NCBI GenBank assembly: GCA_965644315.1
Contig: CBFFRQ010000049.1
Coordinates: forward strand, 62,001 to 126,000
From: Caecitellus pseudoparvulus
Taxonomy: Eukaryota; Bigyra: Bicosoecida
Direction of reading: 5' to 3'
DNA: 64,000 nt
The notes beneath the pieces are model-generated. The model had not been told where the DNA came from and did not search any database. It saw only the letters and a list, made by a program, of their open reading frames with translations. Of the stretch, positions 17,316 through 27,783 are shown piece by piece. A program made the position numbers and the translations under genes. Positions within the stretch are counted from its first letter, which is position 1. Each line of letters begins with the position of its first letter.

Positions 17316-19751
17316 TTACGCTGAAGTTAGGGACCCACGCTTGTTTGACGGGTCAAAGCTGCGGTGCAGGGGGCTACCAGGCCGCTCCACTGGCACCGCG
17401 TCAAGATCGTCATCATCCACTGTCCCAACACTATCCTCCCGAGTGCGAGCCGGGCCAGGCCCGCCCGCCGCACCCGCCTCGCCGCCTGCCACATCACTAG
17501 GGCTCAAAGCAGGGGCAGATTGCACCCTGTGCAGCCCTGGCTCCGCTCCTGCGAGAAGCAGGGGCGGGGGCAGCCCCACCTTCTCCTGCCCTGCCGCTCT
17601 CGCCCCCGACACACCCGAAGTCTCTCGCGCGGCGCTCGGTGCGTCCTCCGACGCTGCGCCTGAGGAGTTCGCCGAGCGTGTGCTGCCATGTGCCGCTGTG
17701 GGGCGCTGAGGTGGCATGTCCAGAGACGCCGACCTGCGGCGCACCCTGCCATCGTCCTGTCTCGCCTCGCCAGCACCTGCCCTGCCTGAGGCAGCAGCTA
17801 CCGCGAGCACGCTCAGCGGGTTTGACGCCACAGCCACGCTGGGCCCTGTGCCGCTGCCGCTGCCACGCCGCGGCATGCGCACAACGGAGCCGCGGCGCTG
17901 GAGAACAGACTTGGGCAAGGCGCCAAGGGAGGAGCGGCGACCGTGGACCCGCAGCGGGTTCTCACGCACGAAGCCCCCCTCACGCAGCTGGCCAGCGCTG
18001 CCTTGTGGCGCAGAGGGTGCCGCGGCCTTGGGCGGACTGCCCCCCAAGAACAGCGAGTACAGGACGCTGCTGCGGCCGGAGGGTGCAGTGGAGCTGCTGC
18101 CTTCAGCTTGCGAGAGGGGCGGCATGCTCACTCGCCTCCTGGGTGAGGGTGGGCCGCCGCCCGGCGTGGGGCTGTGCACAGTCGTGCTGGCCACAGAGGA
18201 GCCCAGCCCGTCCCACGAGTCCACCTCCTGGGGGGTCTGTGCCAGCCGTGTGCTGGCCTTACCCTGCAGCGCTTGGAAGTGGGAGCCCCCACCCGAGCCT
18301 TGCTTGCGCAGGGTGTGCCCCAGCGCCCGAGCATTCCGGGGAGATGGTGGCGTGATCACTGGGGATACCCGGGGCTCAGGGTCCCCCTCCCCCCCCGCCG
18401 TGCCCAGCGCCAGGCCTGGAGGGCTGTGGCCTGGTGCCTGGGGCTGGCTCGCCTGCTTGCCAGGTGAGGCCTTGGCCTCTGACGCTGGGCTGGATCCAGG
18501 GGACATGCCCTCCAAGTCCACGTCTGGGAGGCGGGGGTGGGAGGAGGAGTTGGGCCTGTCAGAGCGGCCCCGGGGTGGTAGCGGCACCAGCTCCACATCC
18601 CCCCCCTCCGCCGCCCGGCCGGGCGCCTGCTTGTGCAGCCCAGCGATGGGGTTGGGCACCACAGCCGTGCCCTTCTTGTCCATGGCAAGCTTAGAGCAGT
18701 TCGAGGCCGGAACGAGGGAGGCTGTGCGTGCACGGTCCTTGCGCGAGACGGAGGAGACGCCGCCTGCCTCGGCCAGCGCCGCAGCACGAGCGGCGGCTGC
18801 GATGATCTCCGGCACACTGAGCGGCTTGCGCTTGACCGACAGCGAGCGCTGCGAAGCTGAGGAGGAGGAGAGCCAGTCCTCGCTGGTGGAGGGGCGCTTG
18901 CTGGAGCGGCGGGGCCGTTTCACTTGCATCTCCGCCTCCTTCGTGAGCAGTGCGCCAGCCGACACCGTGCGGATTCCGGCCGAGTCCCCGTCTATGGCGC
19001 TGACGCCGCGCTGCCCAACACATGCGAAGATGAGGCGGTCAACGGGGCCCCCCGTGGCAAAGCAACACAGTGCCTCCTGCTGTGCAACCACCAGCCCAGC
19101 AGGCGTGAAGCACAAGCAAGCAGTCAAGCCGAGCACGATGCCTGCCACAGCATTCACGCCGAGCATGGTAAACGCCGTCTCGGCGCAGCCTGAATCTGGG
19201 CAGCGCTCGGGGCCAGTGGGGCGTGGGGGGGGTGGGGACTTTTCCCGGTTTGTACCCCCCTCTGTCTGAAGGGCTGGAGAATCCCCGACGGCTCGAGGGT
19301 GCGATGGGCTCGTGTTTGCGGCAGCTTGGTGGCGTTTCACACCTCGCACTCGCAACGAGCGGCCCTCGGACCTGCGAGAGAGGAAGGCGCAGATTTGAAA
19401 GCCCGAACATGTACAAGGCACATTTCTGAAGGACCTCGTCAGTGCTGGGCGTTCCCGGGGCAGCGCGCACTTGCAAACATACCTCGCACGGGTTGCGCCA
19501 GCACCGAGACTTTCACCTTGCGCCAATACGCCGCCAGCTGCTGCCTTGCCAGCCACGGGCAAGAAACTGAGGCTTGCATGCTGTGCCCAGAATGTTTGCA
19601 ATGCTGAGGTCCAACCCCTCCCGCCAAGTGCCTCAACGGTGCCCGGCACGTCGGCCAGAGGAGAGCCGGGGCGCTTCTGCAGGCTGGCGAGCACACCACA
19701 TAGGGCGAGGGCCAGGGCCGCGCAAGCGGCCCACAGGCAAGCTCTCCCCAT
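17316..19751 (-). CDS. Ser/Pro-rich membrane protein, unknown function
   Basis: A long frame gives up to 811 aa from the ATG at 19751; a second plausible start is near 19166. Two hydrophobic helices are visible: one right at the N-terminus (ACLWAACAALALALCGVLASL) and one after about residue 195 (LGVNAVAGIVLGLTACLCF). The remaining 580 residues are Ser/Pro/Arg/Gly-rich and probably disordered, with many RRxS and SPxR sites that basophilic and proline-directed kinases could use. The region 19100-19490 holds several credible splice signals (for example a GTATGT donor at 19482 and a CTCTCGCAG acceptor ending at 19372), all compatible with the open frame, so the segment between the two helices may be partly intronic. 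No family is recognised. The 517-aa frame on the other strand is a shadow. Confidence 0.5.
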   Translation of the reverse strand: MGRACLWAACAALALALCGVLASLQKRPGSPLADVPGTVEALGGRGWTSALQTFWAQHASLSFLPVAGKAAAGGVLAQGESLGAGATRARYVCKCALPRERPALTRSFRNVPCTCSGFQICAFLSRRSEGRSLRVRGVKRHQAAANTSPSHPRAVGDSPALQTEGGTNREKSPPPPRPTGPERCPDSGCAETAFTMLGVNAVAGIVLGLTACLCFTPAGLVVAQQEALCCFATGGPVDRLIFACVGQRGVSAIDGDSAGIRTVSAGALLTKEAEMQVKRPRRSSKRPSTSEDWLSSSSASQRSLSVKRKPLSVPEIIAAAARAAALAEAGGVSSVSRKDRARTASLVPASNCSKLAMDKKGTAVVPNPIAGLHKQAPGRAAEGGDVELVPLPPRGRSDRPNSSSHPRLPDVDLEGMSPGSSPASEAKASPGKQASQPQAPGHSPPGLALGTAGGEGDPEPRVSPVITPPSPRNARALGHTLRKQGSGGGSHFQALQGKASTRLAQTPQEVDSWDGLGSSVASTTVHSPTPGGGPPSPRRRVSMPPLSQAEGSSSTAPSGRSSVLYSLFLGGSPPKAAAPSAPQGSAGQLREGGFVRENPLRVHGRRSSLGALPKSVLQRRGSVVRMPRRGSGSGTGPSVAVASNPLSVLAVAAASGRAGAGEARQDDGRVRRRSASLDMPPQRPTAAHGSTRSANSSGAASEDAPSAARETSGVSGARAAGQEKVGLPPPLLLAGAEPGLHRVQSAPALSPSDVAGGEAGAAGGPGPARTREDSVGTVDDDDLDAVPVERPGSPLHRSFDPSNKRGSLTSA

Positions 19752-20142
19752 GCACTCAGGAGTCTCTCCTGCCCACTGCGTCCAATGAAAGCAAGCCGGA
19801 GCGTCAAGCAAAGGAAGCACACCCGCAGCCAACAGGCGCCGGCCGCGTGCGACGAGCGCCCTGCGTCACCTCACTGCCAGGTGCCAGGGAGCACACCCTC
19901 GGCCAGAGAATCGGCCCTGGAGGGGGGCGCACCTTCAGCAGATGGGGGCGGGGGAGGGGGGCACCAAGTGTTTCGGGGGAGGGCGCGAATTGTGTGTGCG
20001 GTGAAGGTGGTGTGACTTGGCTCGCTCACCCACTCATGACTGGTGTACACACGAGCCGCGGCGGCACCGGACAAGGAAGGCCGCTTCGATGCATTCAGCG
20101 CCACTCCTAGGACGCTGCCACTGCATGCCCAGCCCTGGCATC
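19752..20142. other. Intergenic, 391 bp
   Basis: Between two minus-strand genes: upstream of the Ser/Pro-rich gene and downstream of the Cys-rich gene. It holds a G-rich run (about 19915-19985, several GGGGG blocks on the plus strand) that could form a G-quadruplex. No gene or RNA is evident. Confidence 0.6.
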
Positions 20143-21449
20143 CTAAGCGCTCGTCTCAGGCTTCACATCGCCAGCGTCAGCGGCAGCTGGTGCTGGCGCA
20201 GATCCAGGGGCAGGTGCAGGGGCCGATTCAGGAGCGGGGGCAGCCTTGCTGGAAGCTGCGCCTGCAGCAGCAGCCTCTGCATCCTTGCGGGCGCCAACAC
20301 CTGCCACGGCTTCGGCGTGCTTGGCCTTCCACGCAGCGTGAGCCTCCGCAGCCTTCTCTGCGAACTCCTCGGCATTGACGAGCCCAGGGTAGAACTGGGT
20401 CACGAAGGGGCAGCATGGGTTCAGGAAGTCAGGCTCGGCTTGGGGGATCATGGTGTCCCTGTGTGGCAGTAAGGCGCGAGAAAGTGGCACGAGGCGGAGC
20501 TGGCTGTGTGTCAAGGCAGCCGGCACGCACTTGGCAACCTGGCCGCAGATGGGGATGACGAAGCACAGGTGGCCAGGCGTGCACATCTTGGACTCCTTGA
20601 AGTTGCCCAGGGACCGGTCGAAGTACCGCACAGAGGTGTTGTCCTGCAGCAGCAGCCAGAGGGAGAGTGGCGTGACAAGGGTACCCGCCTGTACGACGGG
20701 TTGCCTAGCAGCACGGCGACTCACGATCGCGCAGAGACCGCACACAGACATGGGATAGTTCGCCTCGATACGGTTCTCTTGCACCTTCACGAAAGTGCGC
20801 TCCACTGTGACAAGATGAAAGAATCACCCAAGGTGAGCATGTGCACAGGCACTGGACTCCCGCGAGAGCAGACACGGCCGACAGGCCTCACGCACTGATG
20901 ACTTGGGGGCACACGGTCGCGCACATGCACTGCGAGGGAGAAAGAGGAGTCGGACATGAGCATTGCATGGGCATTTAGCGTCTCGACCTGTGCGCGCCAG
21001 CGAGAGGTGCGCGGTGCTTCGACGAAGAACGACTTCCGCACGCACAATCTGAGAGCGGGGCCATTCGGCTGCGAAGGAAGGGGGAAATGCAACTTGTGCT
21101 TTCCGTGCATGAAAACACAAGAAAGCTTTCTACACTGCTCTCTGAGCGCGATGGTGGCCCAACACGCAATGCAGGCGGTGAGGCACGAACGTGGGGTCGA
21201 CGAAAAGCTTGCCAGGGCGCCTCGTCCAGCACCAGCCACACCTGGCTCGATTTGGGCGCCGAAGCAGGCTTGCGCTTCGTAGCCAAGTGCGCGGCACGTA
21301 CGGGAAATCTCGGCAGAGTACAGTGTCTTTGTGACGCCATCAGTCTCAGTCTGGAAAGCCTCCTTTCCGATGCCCATGATGGTGCTGGCGTGCTCACCCA
21401 TCGCGCCGGCAGCGGCCGCGTTCGCCTTGGCGCCAGCAGATTCAGCCAT
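20143..21449 (-). CDS. Cys-rich protein, 237 aa, six exons
   Basis: Exons on the minus strand: 21449-21302, 21068-21046, 20929-20896, 20804-20725, 20643-20531 and 20458-20143, all phase-consistent; the second exon has only 23 nt and the third 34 nt. The protein starts MAESAGAKANAAAAGAMGEH, then has a Cys-rich core with CMCATVCPQV, MSVCGLCAIDN, a SVRYFDRSLGNFKESKMC segment, HLCFVIPICGQ and FLNPCCPFVTQFYPG. The tail of about 75 residues is Ala/Pro/Lys-rich. The clustered Cys pairs and the hydrophobic CFVIPICG stretch suggest a metal- or lipid-binding, possibly palmitoylated membrane protein (PLAC8-like in flavour), but I cannot assign a family. The first intron is long for this window (233 nt) and the region was read as two overlapping frames before splicing. 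Confidence 0.6.
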
Positions 21450-22150
21450 GTTCAGGAGCGGTTTTCGAACAGAAAGGCGTCTCTCGGTCAATGCCTGGTA
21501 TTTCAAAGCAAGGTGTGCGTGTAGAGTGTTGGAATAGTGCGCTGTGGTGCAGGGTGTGGCCACGCACAAACACCGCTCCACAAGCTGCCACAAAATCTGG
21601 TGCCAGGCGAGGCCTGGCCGACCGCCCAGTGCGCGGCCTGGAATGATGAGGGGGGGCAGCACAGATAGTTTGCTAGTGCTTCAAGGTCACGGCACCCCAA
21701 TACAGCCAAATCAATCATTGAGACCACTCGAAGCGCTCAACGCTGGCTCTCCACACAGCTCACCGAAGTCGCCTAGCGAGCTTCTAGGCAAGCTGGGGGT
21801 GGGTTGCGTGGTTGCTTCACGAACCAAGCACTGCTAGTGTACACGTTGCTCGATATGCGGCGCCCCCATCCGTGCCAGAGCCTTCTGGACAAGAGGGGAG
21901 GCCAGTCCTGCTGTGCAGCAGCGGGCCAGCCTGAGCGAAGCCCCCCTCCACGTCAGCGCGCGCCATGCTGGCGAGGCACTCGTGCAGCTCTCCACTTCTG
22001 GCAAAACAATTGTAATGCTAATTCTCTCCCTCTCACACTGCACGCTTCGGCCCCCTGACGCCCCACCCCGCAATTCCTTCTGCGCCAGTCGCACAGCGAC
22101 GTGCTGGTAGCCACCACGCCACCTGGAAAAGCACTGCTCCCCCAGTGACC
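21450..22150. promoter_or_regulatory. Divergent intergenic region, 701 bp
   Basis: The largest gene-free gap. It separates the divergent start codons of the Cys-rich gene and the TPPP gene, so it should hold both promoters. I see no convincing exon, tRNA, repeat or TATA box. Confidence 0.5.
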
Positions 22151-23731
22151 ATGGCAGCTGCAGACGACATGTACCCTCTCTTTGAGAGTTTCTGCTCCTT
22201 CGGTGACCGAGCTGGAGGTGCGTGAGGGTGTGCTGCGTGCTGGGATGCAGGCGCCAATGTGCTGCCGGCGCGCGCGGCACGTTGCGGCACCGACCGCACG
22301 GCACGTGGCGGCTGCCTCACGCTCGCTGCCCACATGGAGGCGTGTCTGTCAATTCCGTACCCTTTGCTTCCTGTGCAGCTCAAGGCGCCATGATGGATGG
22401 GGTGAGTGGGCTGTGCGCGGCGCTCGTGGCGAGCTGGTCGGGCGGCGTTTCTGGCGCCTTGCAGACTGGTTGGCCAGCCCGCCACACGCATTCCTCTGCC
22501 CTGCACTGCGCAGGCCAAGTTCGCAAAGTGCATGCGCGACTGCAAGGCGCTTGACCGCCGAGTGACCCCCACTGAAGTGGACATCACCTTCGCCCGCGTG
22601 CGTTCAGGCCCAGCGATGAGGCTTGCATGACAGCGTGTCACCATGTGCCGCTGCTTGTCGCAGGTCAAGAGCAAGGGAGCTCGCAAGATCAACTTCAACC
22701 AGTTCCTGGACGCCCTGGACCAGCTGGCCGAAGTGAAGTACCCCACCAAGACCCCAGAGGAAGCCACCGCAAGCCTCTATGCTGGTATGCAGAAGAACGG
22801 CTCGCCCAAGGTGCGCGCGACTGGCACCAGCACCAAGGGCAACATCTACGACCGCCTGACGGACACGTCCCTGTACACTGGCGCGCACAAGCACCGCTTC
22901 GACGAGGATGGGCATGGCCGAGGCAAGGCTGGCCGTGACACCATTTCCAAGGGCGGCGTGCCGGGCGGCGACCTGTCCCAGATGACTCGCCCAAACCTGT
23001 CCACTGGCGGCAGCACGGCCTCTCCTCGCGGGCCCCGCACCACTGGCACGACGCCCAAGCGTGCTGGCGGGCGCTCCCCTGTTGCCGCTGGGCGGTCACC
23101 CGTCGCCGCTGCAGGGCGGTCACCCGTTGCTCGAAGCAGTCCCCGCGTCGCACGGGAGACGACCCCCACTGCTGCAGCGGCAGCAGCCGCCCCTGCTGGA
23201 GATGGCGGCGGTGACGAGTTGCACGAGATCTTCCTGGACTACTGTGCCTTTGGCGGCACGGGCAGCACGACCTCCATGGACAACGTGAAGTTCAGCAAGC
23301 TGTGCCGTGAGTGCAAGATCACCGGCAAGACGCTGCCCCCCGCCAGCGTGGACATCACGTTCAGCAAGGTGAAGCAGAAGGGCCAGCGCACGATCAACTT
23401 TGAGGAGTTCCAGCAGGCCATTGCCATGCTGGCTGCCGAGAAGTACCCCCGCTCCGACCCGAACGCCGCCTTTGACAAGGTTGTCGGCTTGATCCTGAAG
23501 AAGGGTGGCCCCTCTGCTGTCGGCACCGGCACCAGCACCAAGGGCAACATCTACGACCGCCTGACGGACACGTCCCTGTACACTGGCGCGCACAAGCACC
23601 GCTTCGACTCCGACGGCCGAGGCCGCGGGGCAGCTGGGCGAGATGTCGTGTCCAAGGGGGGCATCGGCGGCAAGTACCGGGGCGGAGCGGTGCAGGACCT
23701 CTCGCAAATTACGCGCCCAGGTCTGCGATGA
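22151..23731 (+). CDS. Double p25-alpha (TPPP-family) protein, 413 aa
   Basis: Exons 22151-22217, 22379-22401 (23 nt), 22514-22597 and 22664-23731 join in phase. Two p25-alpha domains lie in tandem: residues 6-84 (YPLFESFCSFG, VDITFARVKSKGARKINF, FLDALDQLAEVKYP) and about 245-330 (IFLDYCAFG, VDITFSKVKQKGQRTINFEEF). Each is followed by the conserved C-terminal motif GTSTKGNIYDRLTDTSLYTG and an HKHRFD...GRG...GRD segment. A Pro/Ala/Arg linker with GRSPVA repeats joins the halves. TPPP proteins bind and bundle microtubules; in protists they are typically found in flagellate lineages, matching the dynein gene nearby. Most TPPP genes have one domain. The two copies of the C-terminal motif are identical in DNA over 81 bp, including third positions, while the domains themselves have diverged. 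Confidence 0.92.
22823..22903 (+). repeat. 81-bp identical repeat, copy 1
   Basis: This tract is base-for-base identical to 23528-23608 in the same exon. It encodes 27 residues of the TPPP C-terminal motif (GTSTKGN to HRFD). Confidence 0.95.
23528..23608 (+). repeat. 81-bp identical repeat, copy 2
   Basis: Second copy, 705 bp downstream of 22823-22903. The sequence on both sides differs between the copies at the first flanking codons. Confidence 0.95.
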
Positions 23732-23798
23732 GATTGCAATGCAGTGCGTGGCTCGCCGACTGCCCTAGCCGCGCTTCCCACACACGCACCTGCTCGGG

Positions 23799-26700
23799 AT
23801 GGCGAGCCTGCCGTGGCTTGCCGCAGCTGCCTCGCCGTCCCTCCATCCCGCCGCTACTGCCACGAGCCACCCCACAGAAGAGGTGCCAGCCTCTGACTCT
23901 CCACCCCAGCAGTCACTGTGGCGAGCCCTGCGAGACTTCCGAACCACACGGGTCGCAGCTGGTGCGTGGTTCGGAGTGTGGGCGTGTCGCAGCGACGTGG
24001 CTTGTCCACGGCAGTCCTTCCCGCCCACTTCCCTGCTCAGATGAAGCAGCATCATGTGACCACCGCCAGGCGTACGAAATCCATGAAGAGTTCCAGCTGA
24101 CGCCAAGCTTGGTGCAGCACATCCAAACCCAGCCCCAATGGGCTTCGCTGGCGAAACGCAGGGCACGCAGCAGCAACTACTCCGTCAAGGCCCTGCCACA
24201 ATTTGCGAAGGACATGGCGGGCAGCACCTCTGCCCAAGCCCTGGGGGTGTTGCTTGAAGAGGGTCGGGCGTGCCACGTGGTGCCAGCCACAGCCAGCGGC
24301 GCCTTCGCACGCGGCGTCGAAGCTGGCGCCGGACTGCCCGCGCCCAGTCTCAGCCGGCCACCCAGCCCCATCGTGCCCCCCTCCACAGCGGCAGTGCAGG
24401 TGGACGTCCATGTGACACCCGAGCAGGCTCTGGCGAAGGCTTCCCTCTTTCGTGTCGCCGGCCGCTCCGTGGGCTCCATCCTGCCGCGCGACGTAAACCT
24501 GGCAGCCATTCCCCGCACACGGCCACCACAAGGGCAGCTGGAGCTGGTGAAAAGGTATGTGCGCAGTCGCCGCAAGGCTGCAAGTGACCCTGACGCCATG
24601 GCAGCAGATGCGCTCCCCGCGGCACTGAGCCCGCTCCGGCGAAAGGTTCGCTCCACTGCCGCTGCTCTCCTGGCGCTGGCTGGCGCCCAGGCACGGGCGC
24701 GGACGGTGCAGGGGGGAGGCGCAGACACCCCAGACACAGACGCCCCGGGGCGGTCCTCCACTGCCCTTTCCGGCGACCGCGCCTCGATGCAGACCCTGCA
24801 CTCAGGGGCTGTCGTCCTGCGCTGCCTGTACGATTGGTGGAGCCTGCATGTTCCGCCTCGCACGCTGGCCTTGGCGGGGGTTTCAGGGTCCCCCCACGCA
24901 CAGGCTGAGCAGAAGGACTCTGACGCCGGCAGCGAGCTAAGTGCAGATACCCGCAGGTCTGAAGATGCCACTCGCGCTAGCCTGGGCTGGGGGCCAGCAC
25001 ACAGCGTCCACCGCCTCCAGGCACAGAGTGCCCTGCTGAGCGCCAAGGTGGCTAGCACTGCCCATGCAACCATGTCACGCTCTTGGCCAGCAGGAGCGAA
25101 CGCGGGGCATGAAAACTTGCTGGCATGCGTGGGGCGGGCAGCTCAGAGGGGCGGCGGCTCCCGGGGATATGGACGCCTTCGCATGGTGCCCCTCGGATGG
25201 GCGGCAGCCGCCTCTGCGGCCCGCACTGGGCGCAAAGACCAGGCCCATGCGACGCTCAGCGCCTCCCAGCTGGCCTTGGCCCGCACCATCCTCCCTCGGC
25301 ATGCCCTGACAGCCGGTGGTGCCGCGCAGGACCTTCTTGACGCCACCTCAAGCTCCGCGGCCATGCACCAACTGCTGGGGGACGCCCCAGCAGCGGGAGA
25401 GCTACGCTCCCGCATCCAAGTGCTGCACGCCCACGCCCTCACCATGTGGCAGCTGCGCAGTGAGCTGTCGCGGCGCTCGAGGCGGGGCGGGGTCGCCACG
25501 GGCTTGGGTTGGGGTGCTGTGTCTGCCTTCGGCGTTCGGGCCAGCACCGAGAAAGTGGCTGTCAGCGGGGCATTCACAACGGTCACTTGGGGTGCAACAG
25601 ATATCACGGTGCAGGCGGTCTTGTCCACGACTGCCTCCAGGGACTGCCTGCTTGGCTTGGAACGGGCCCTGCTCCAGGAAGTGGAGGGGGCTTCGGCGGA
25701 CGGTATGCTGAGCGAGATGCTGCAAGACTCACTCCTGCGCACGAGCTCCCGTCGAGATGCGGGGGGGGGCTCTCCGGAAGATGTCCTCACGACGCACATT
25801 TCACTCATGGATGCAGAAGTGTGCCGCCTGCCGTTCTTGCCCCTGCATCGCCGAGCCCTCGCCGCAGCGTGGCTCCAAGAGGCACTGGAGGCCAACACCC
25901 TCCTGGCAGCTCGACGGCTGCACAGGCGAGCCCTGACTTCCTTGCACAAAGCAACTCTCCCCCTGCATCAAATGCCCACCCGACTGCTCTCTCAATTGCG
26001 CTCATTGCTGTCGGCCTGCCTGAGCCGGGCTGCGGTCGTGTCAGCCCTGGGCTCCATCGTGCCAGCTGCAGCGAGTCACCCACACCCCAACGCATGCCTT
26101 CGGGCAGAGCAAGATGCCATGGAACATGGCCAGACCACTAGTGCCCTGGGGGCGCAGGCGTCACCCTCCCCTGATGTCACCGCTGCCCTGTGCACAGCCC
26201 ACTTCCTCCCTGGGCACCTGTGGATGGCTTGGACGCAACCCACGAAAGCGGCGGCAGACACTCCCAGCCAGCGACTCAAACCCAGTCGAAGCCGTGTTGG
26301 CGCGCCCACGCCACGGCTGAAACCTGGGTCCGCACAGCGGAGCTCCTCTCCCCGGCCTTGGGCGACGGTCATTGCCTCCCCATCTCGCGTGCATCGTGCC
26401 AAAGCGCTGCAGTCCCCGGGAACACCTGCTGTCCCTGCCACACTCTCCAAGCGGGTCGCAGCAGCGCAGGCACGGCTGATTGCATGGGGCAAGGCGCAGG
26501 CTGCCTGCTCACCTGAGCCCGAGCGCCCAGCAGGGCCGCCCAGTCCCCGAGTCGAGGAACCAGCCCAGCGCCCCTGCACGCCACCCCTTGATGAGACCCC
26601 CTCTTCCCCTAGGTTGCATGTGCCCACTGCACCGTCACCCAGGGCCCTGCGAAACATTGCCCGCAGCATCGTCCCGCCCATGCCAGCAGGCGCGGCACAG

Positions 26701-27783
26701 CCCGTGGGCAGGAGCATGCCAGGTGTGCTGTCACACGAAACGGCCCCACCAGCCTCCCCTGCCCTTCCTCGCCTCAGGGCCACACTGGCGCTGAGTGCTG
26801 CACTGTCTCGCTTCGCCCTGCCTGCTGCTGATGCTGCCTCCATCATGGCTCAGCACCGGGAGATGCTGCAGGCGTCTCCCTCCACACACATCAGCAAGCA
26901 GTGGCGTGCTGCGGCTGCGCTGGCTGACGTTCTCATTCTCCTGCATGCTCTGCGCACAGTCGTCATGGCCCCGCTGCCACGGCACCTCGCAACGGTGCGC
27001 GACGCCTTGCTCGCCCGGCAGGTCGAGCAACAGCAGGGCGAGTCAGATGCGCCACGCACAGTGACATCTGTCAGAGGGGCAGGGTCTCTGGAGACTCTCC
27101 TCGCTGCCCCCCACCTGCGGGAGGAGGCGCTACGGGCGCACCCGGCAGCCCGGGCTTGCGAGGTGGTGCTGCAAGCGGACTCCTTCCGCAGGTGGGCGCA
27201 AGGCAAGGTGCCCAAGCCAGGACAGCCTTCCAAGCACCTGTCCATCCTGTCCCCCGCCCCAGTCGTGCTTGGCGTGCTGGATGCGGCAACGGTGGCGCAG
27301 TCCGGCCTTCCCCCCGCAGCGCTTCGAGCAGCCGCAGCGCTGGCGCACGGCGCCCTTCCTTCACCACGGCAAGTCGGCTCGGAAGCGACAAACGGTGCCG
27401 CCGATGATGTGGAGGAAGCGCTGCTTGCTGCTTTGGGGGTGGGGTGGGAGGGCATCGCGCCGACGCCAGATGCGCCGCCCTCACTGCCCCCAGAGCTGAG
27501 GCTGGCGGCAGAGTCACTCACGGCCACGCGCCGGGCAGTGAGGGCAGTGGGACTGACGGCAACCTGTGAAGAAATCTCCCGAGCATCCCGCCTGTGGCTG
27601 CATCGCCTTGTAGGTGCCCTGCTGGAGGAGCTGGGCTCTGCCTGGCAGACCTTGCCTGGTGCGCCGCCCTTTTATCGTGCCGCCCTGCAGCCCGAGGGCA
27701 GCGGTCCCGTGGAGCTTGCGTCCGCCGAAAGCTGGTTCACGGCGGAAGCACAGGAAAGCCCTCTGCATTCAACTGGGCCCTGA
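23799..27783 (+). CDS. Uncharacterised 1301-aa protein
   Basis: Exons 23799-23961 and 24041-27783 (79-nt intron, phase 1). The ATG at 23799 opens MASLPWLAAAASPS; the acceptor before base 24041 joins to the long frame as RTTRVAAD-EAASC. The protein is Ala/Leu/Arg/Pro-rich with alternating helical and disordered segments. Distinct stretches include QLTPSLVQHIQ near residue 75, a beta-rich segment VAVSGAFTTVTWGATDITVQ near 560, a helical block near 625-745 with several Leu/Arg-rich helices, and a Ser/Pro-rich basic region near 800-980. No domain is recognised. It lies 67 bp downstream of the TPPP stop in the same direction, and its last four codons overlap the end of the convergent nuclease gene. 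Confidence 0.7.

Noticed and set aside
17716-19269. 517-aa plus-strand frame opposite the Ser/Pro-rich gene
   Set aside because: Neither strand is strongly conserved here, but the plus frame has no credible start, signal or domain, while the minus frame has two hydrophobic helices. The minus call is itself only moderate.
19372-19482. 111-nt intron in the Ser/Pro-rich gene, with two further small introns after it
   Set aside because: Signals are good but the chain would produce exons of about 10 and 22 nt, and all candidates keep the frame open. I left the gene unspliced and marked the region uncertain.
23728-24040. Upstream part of the long frame as the N-terminus of the 1301-aa protein
   Set aside because: It overlaps the TPPP stop and has no good start. 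The spliced ATG at 23799 with a 79-nt intron fits context and phase better.
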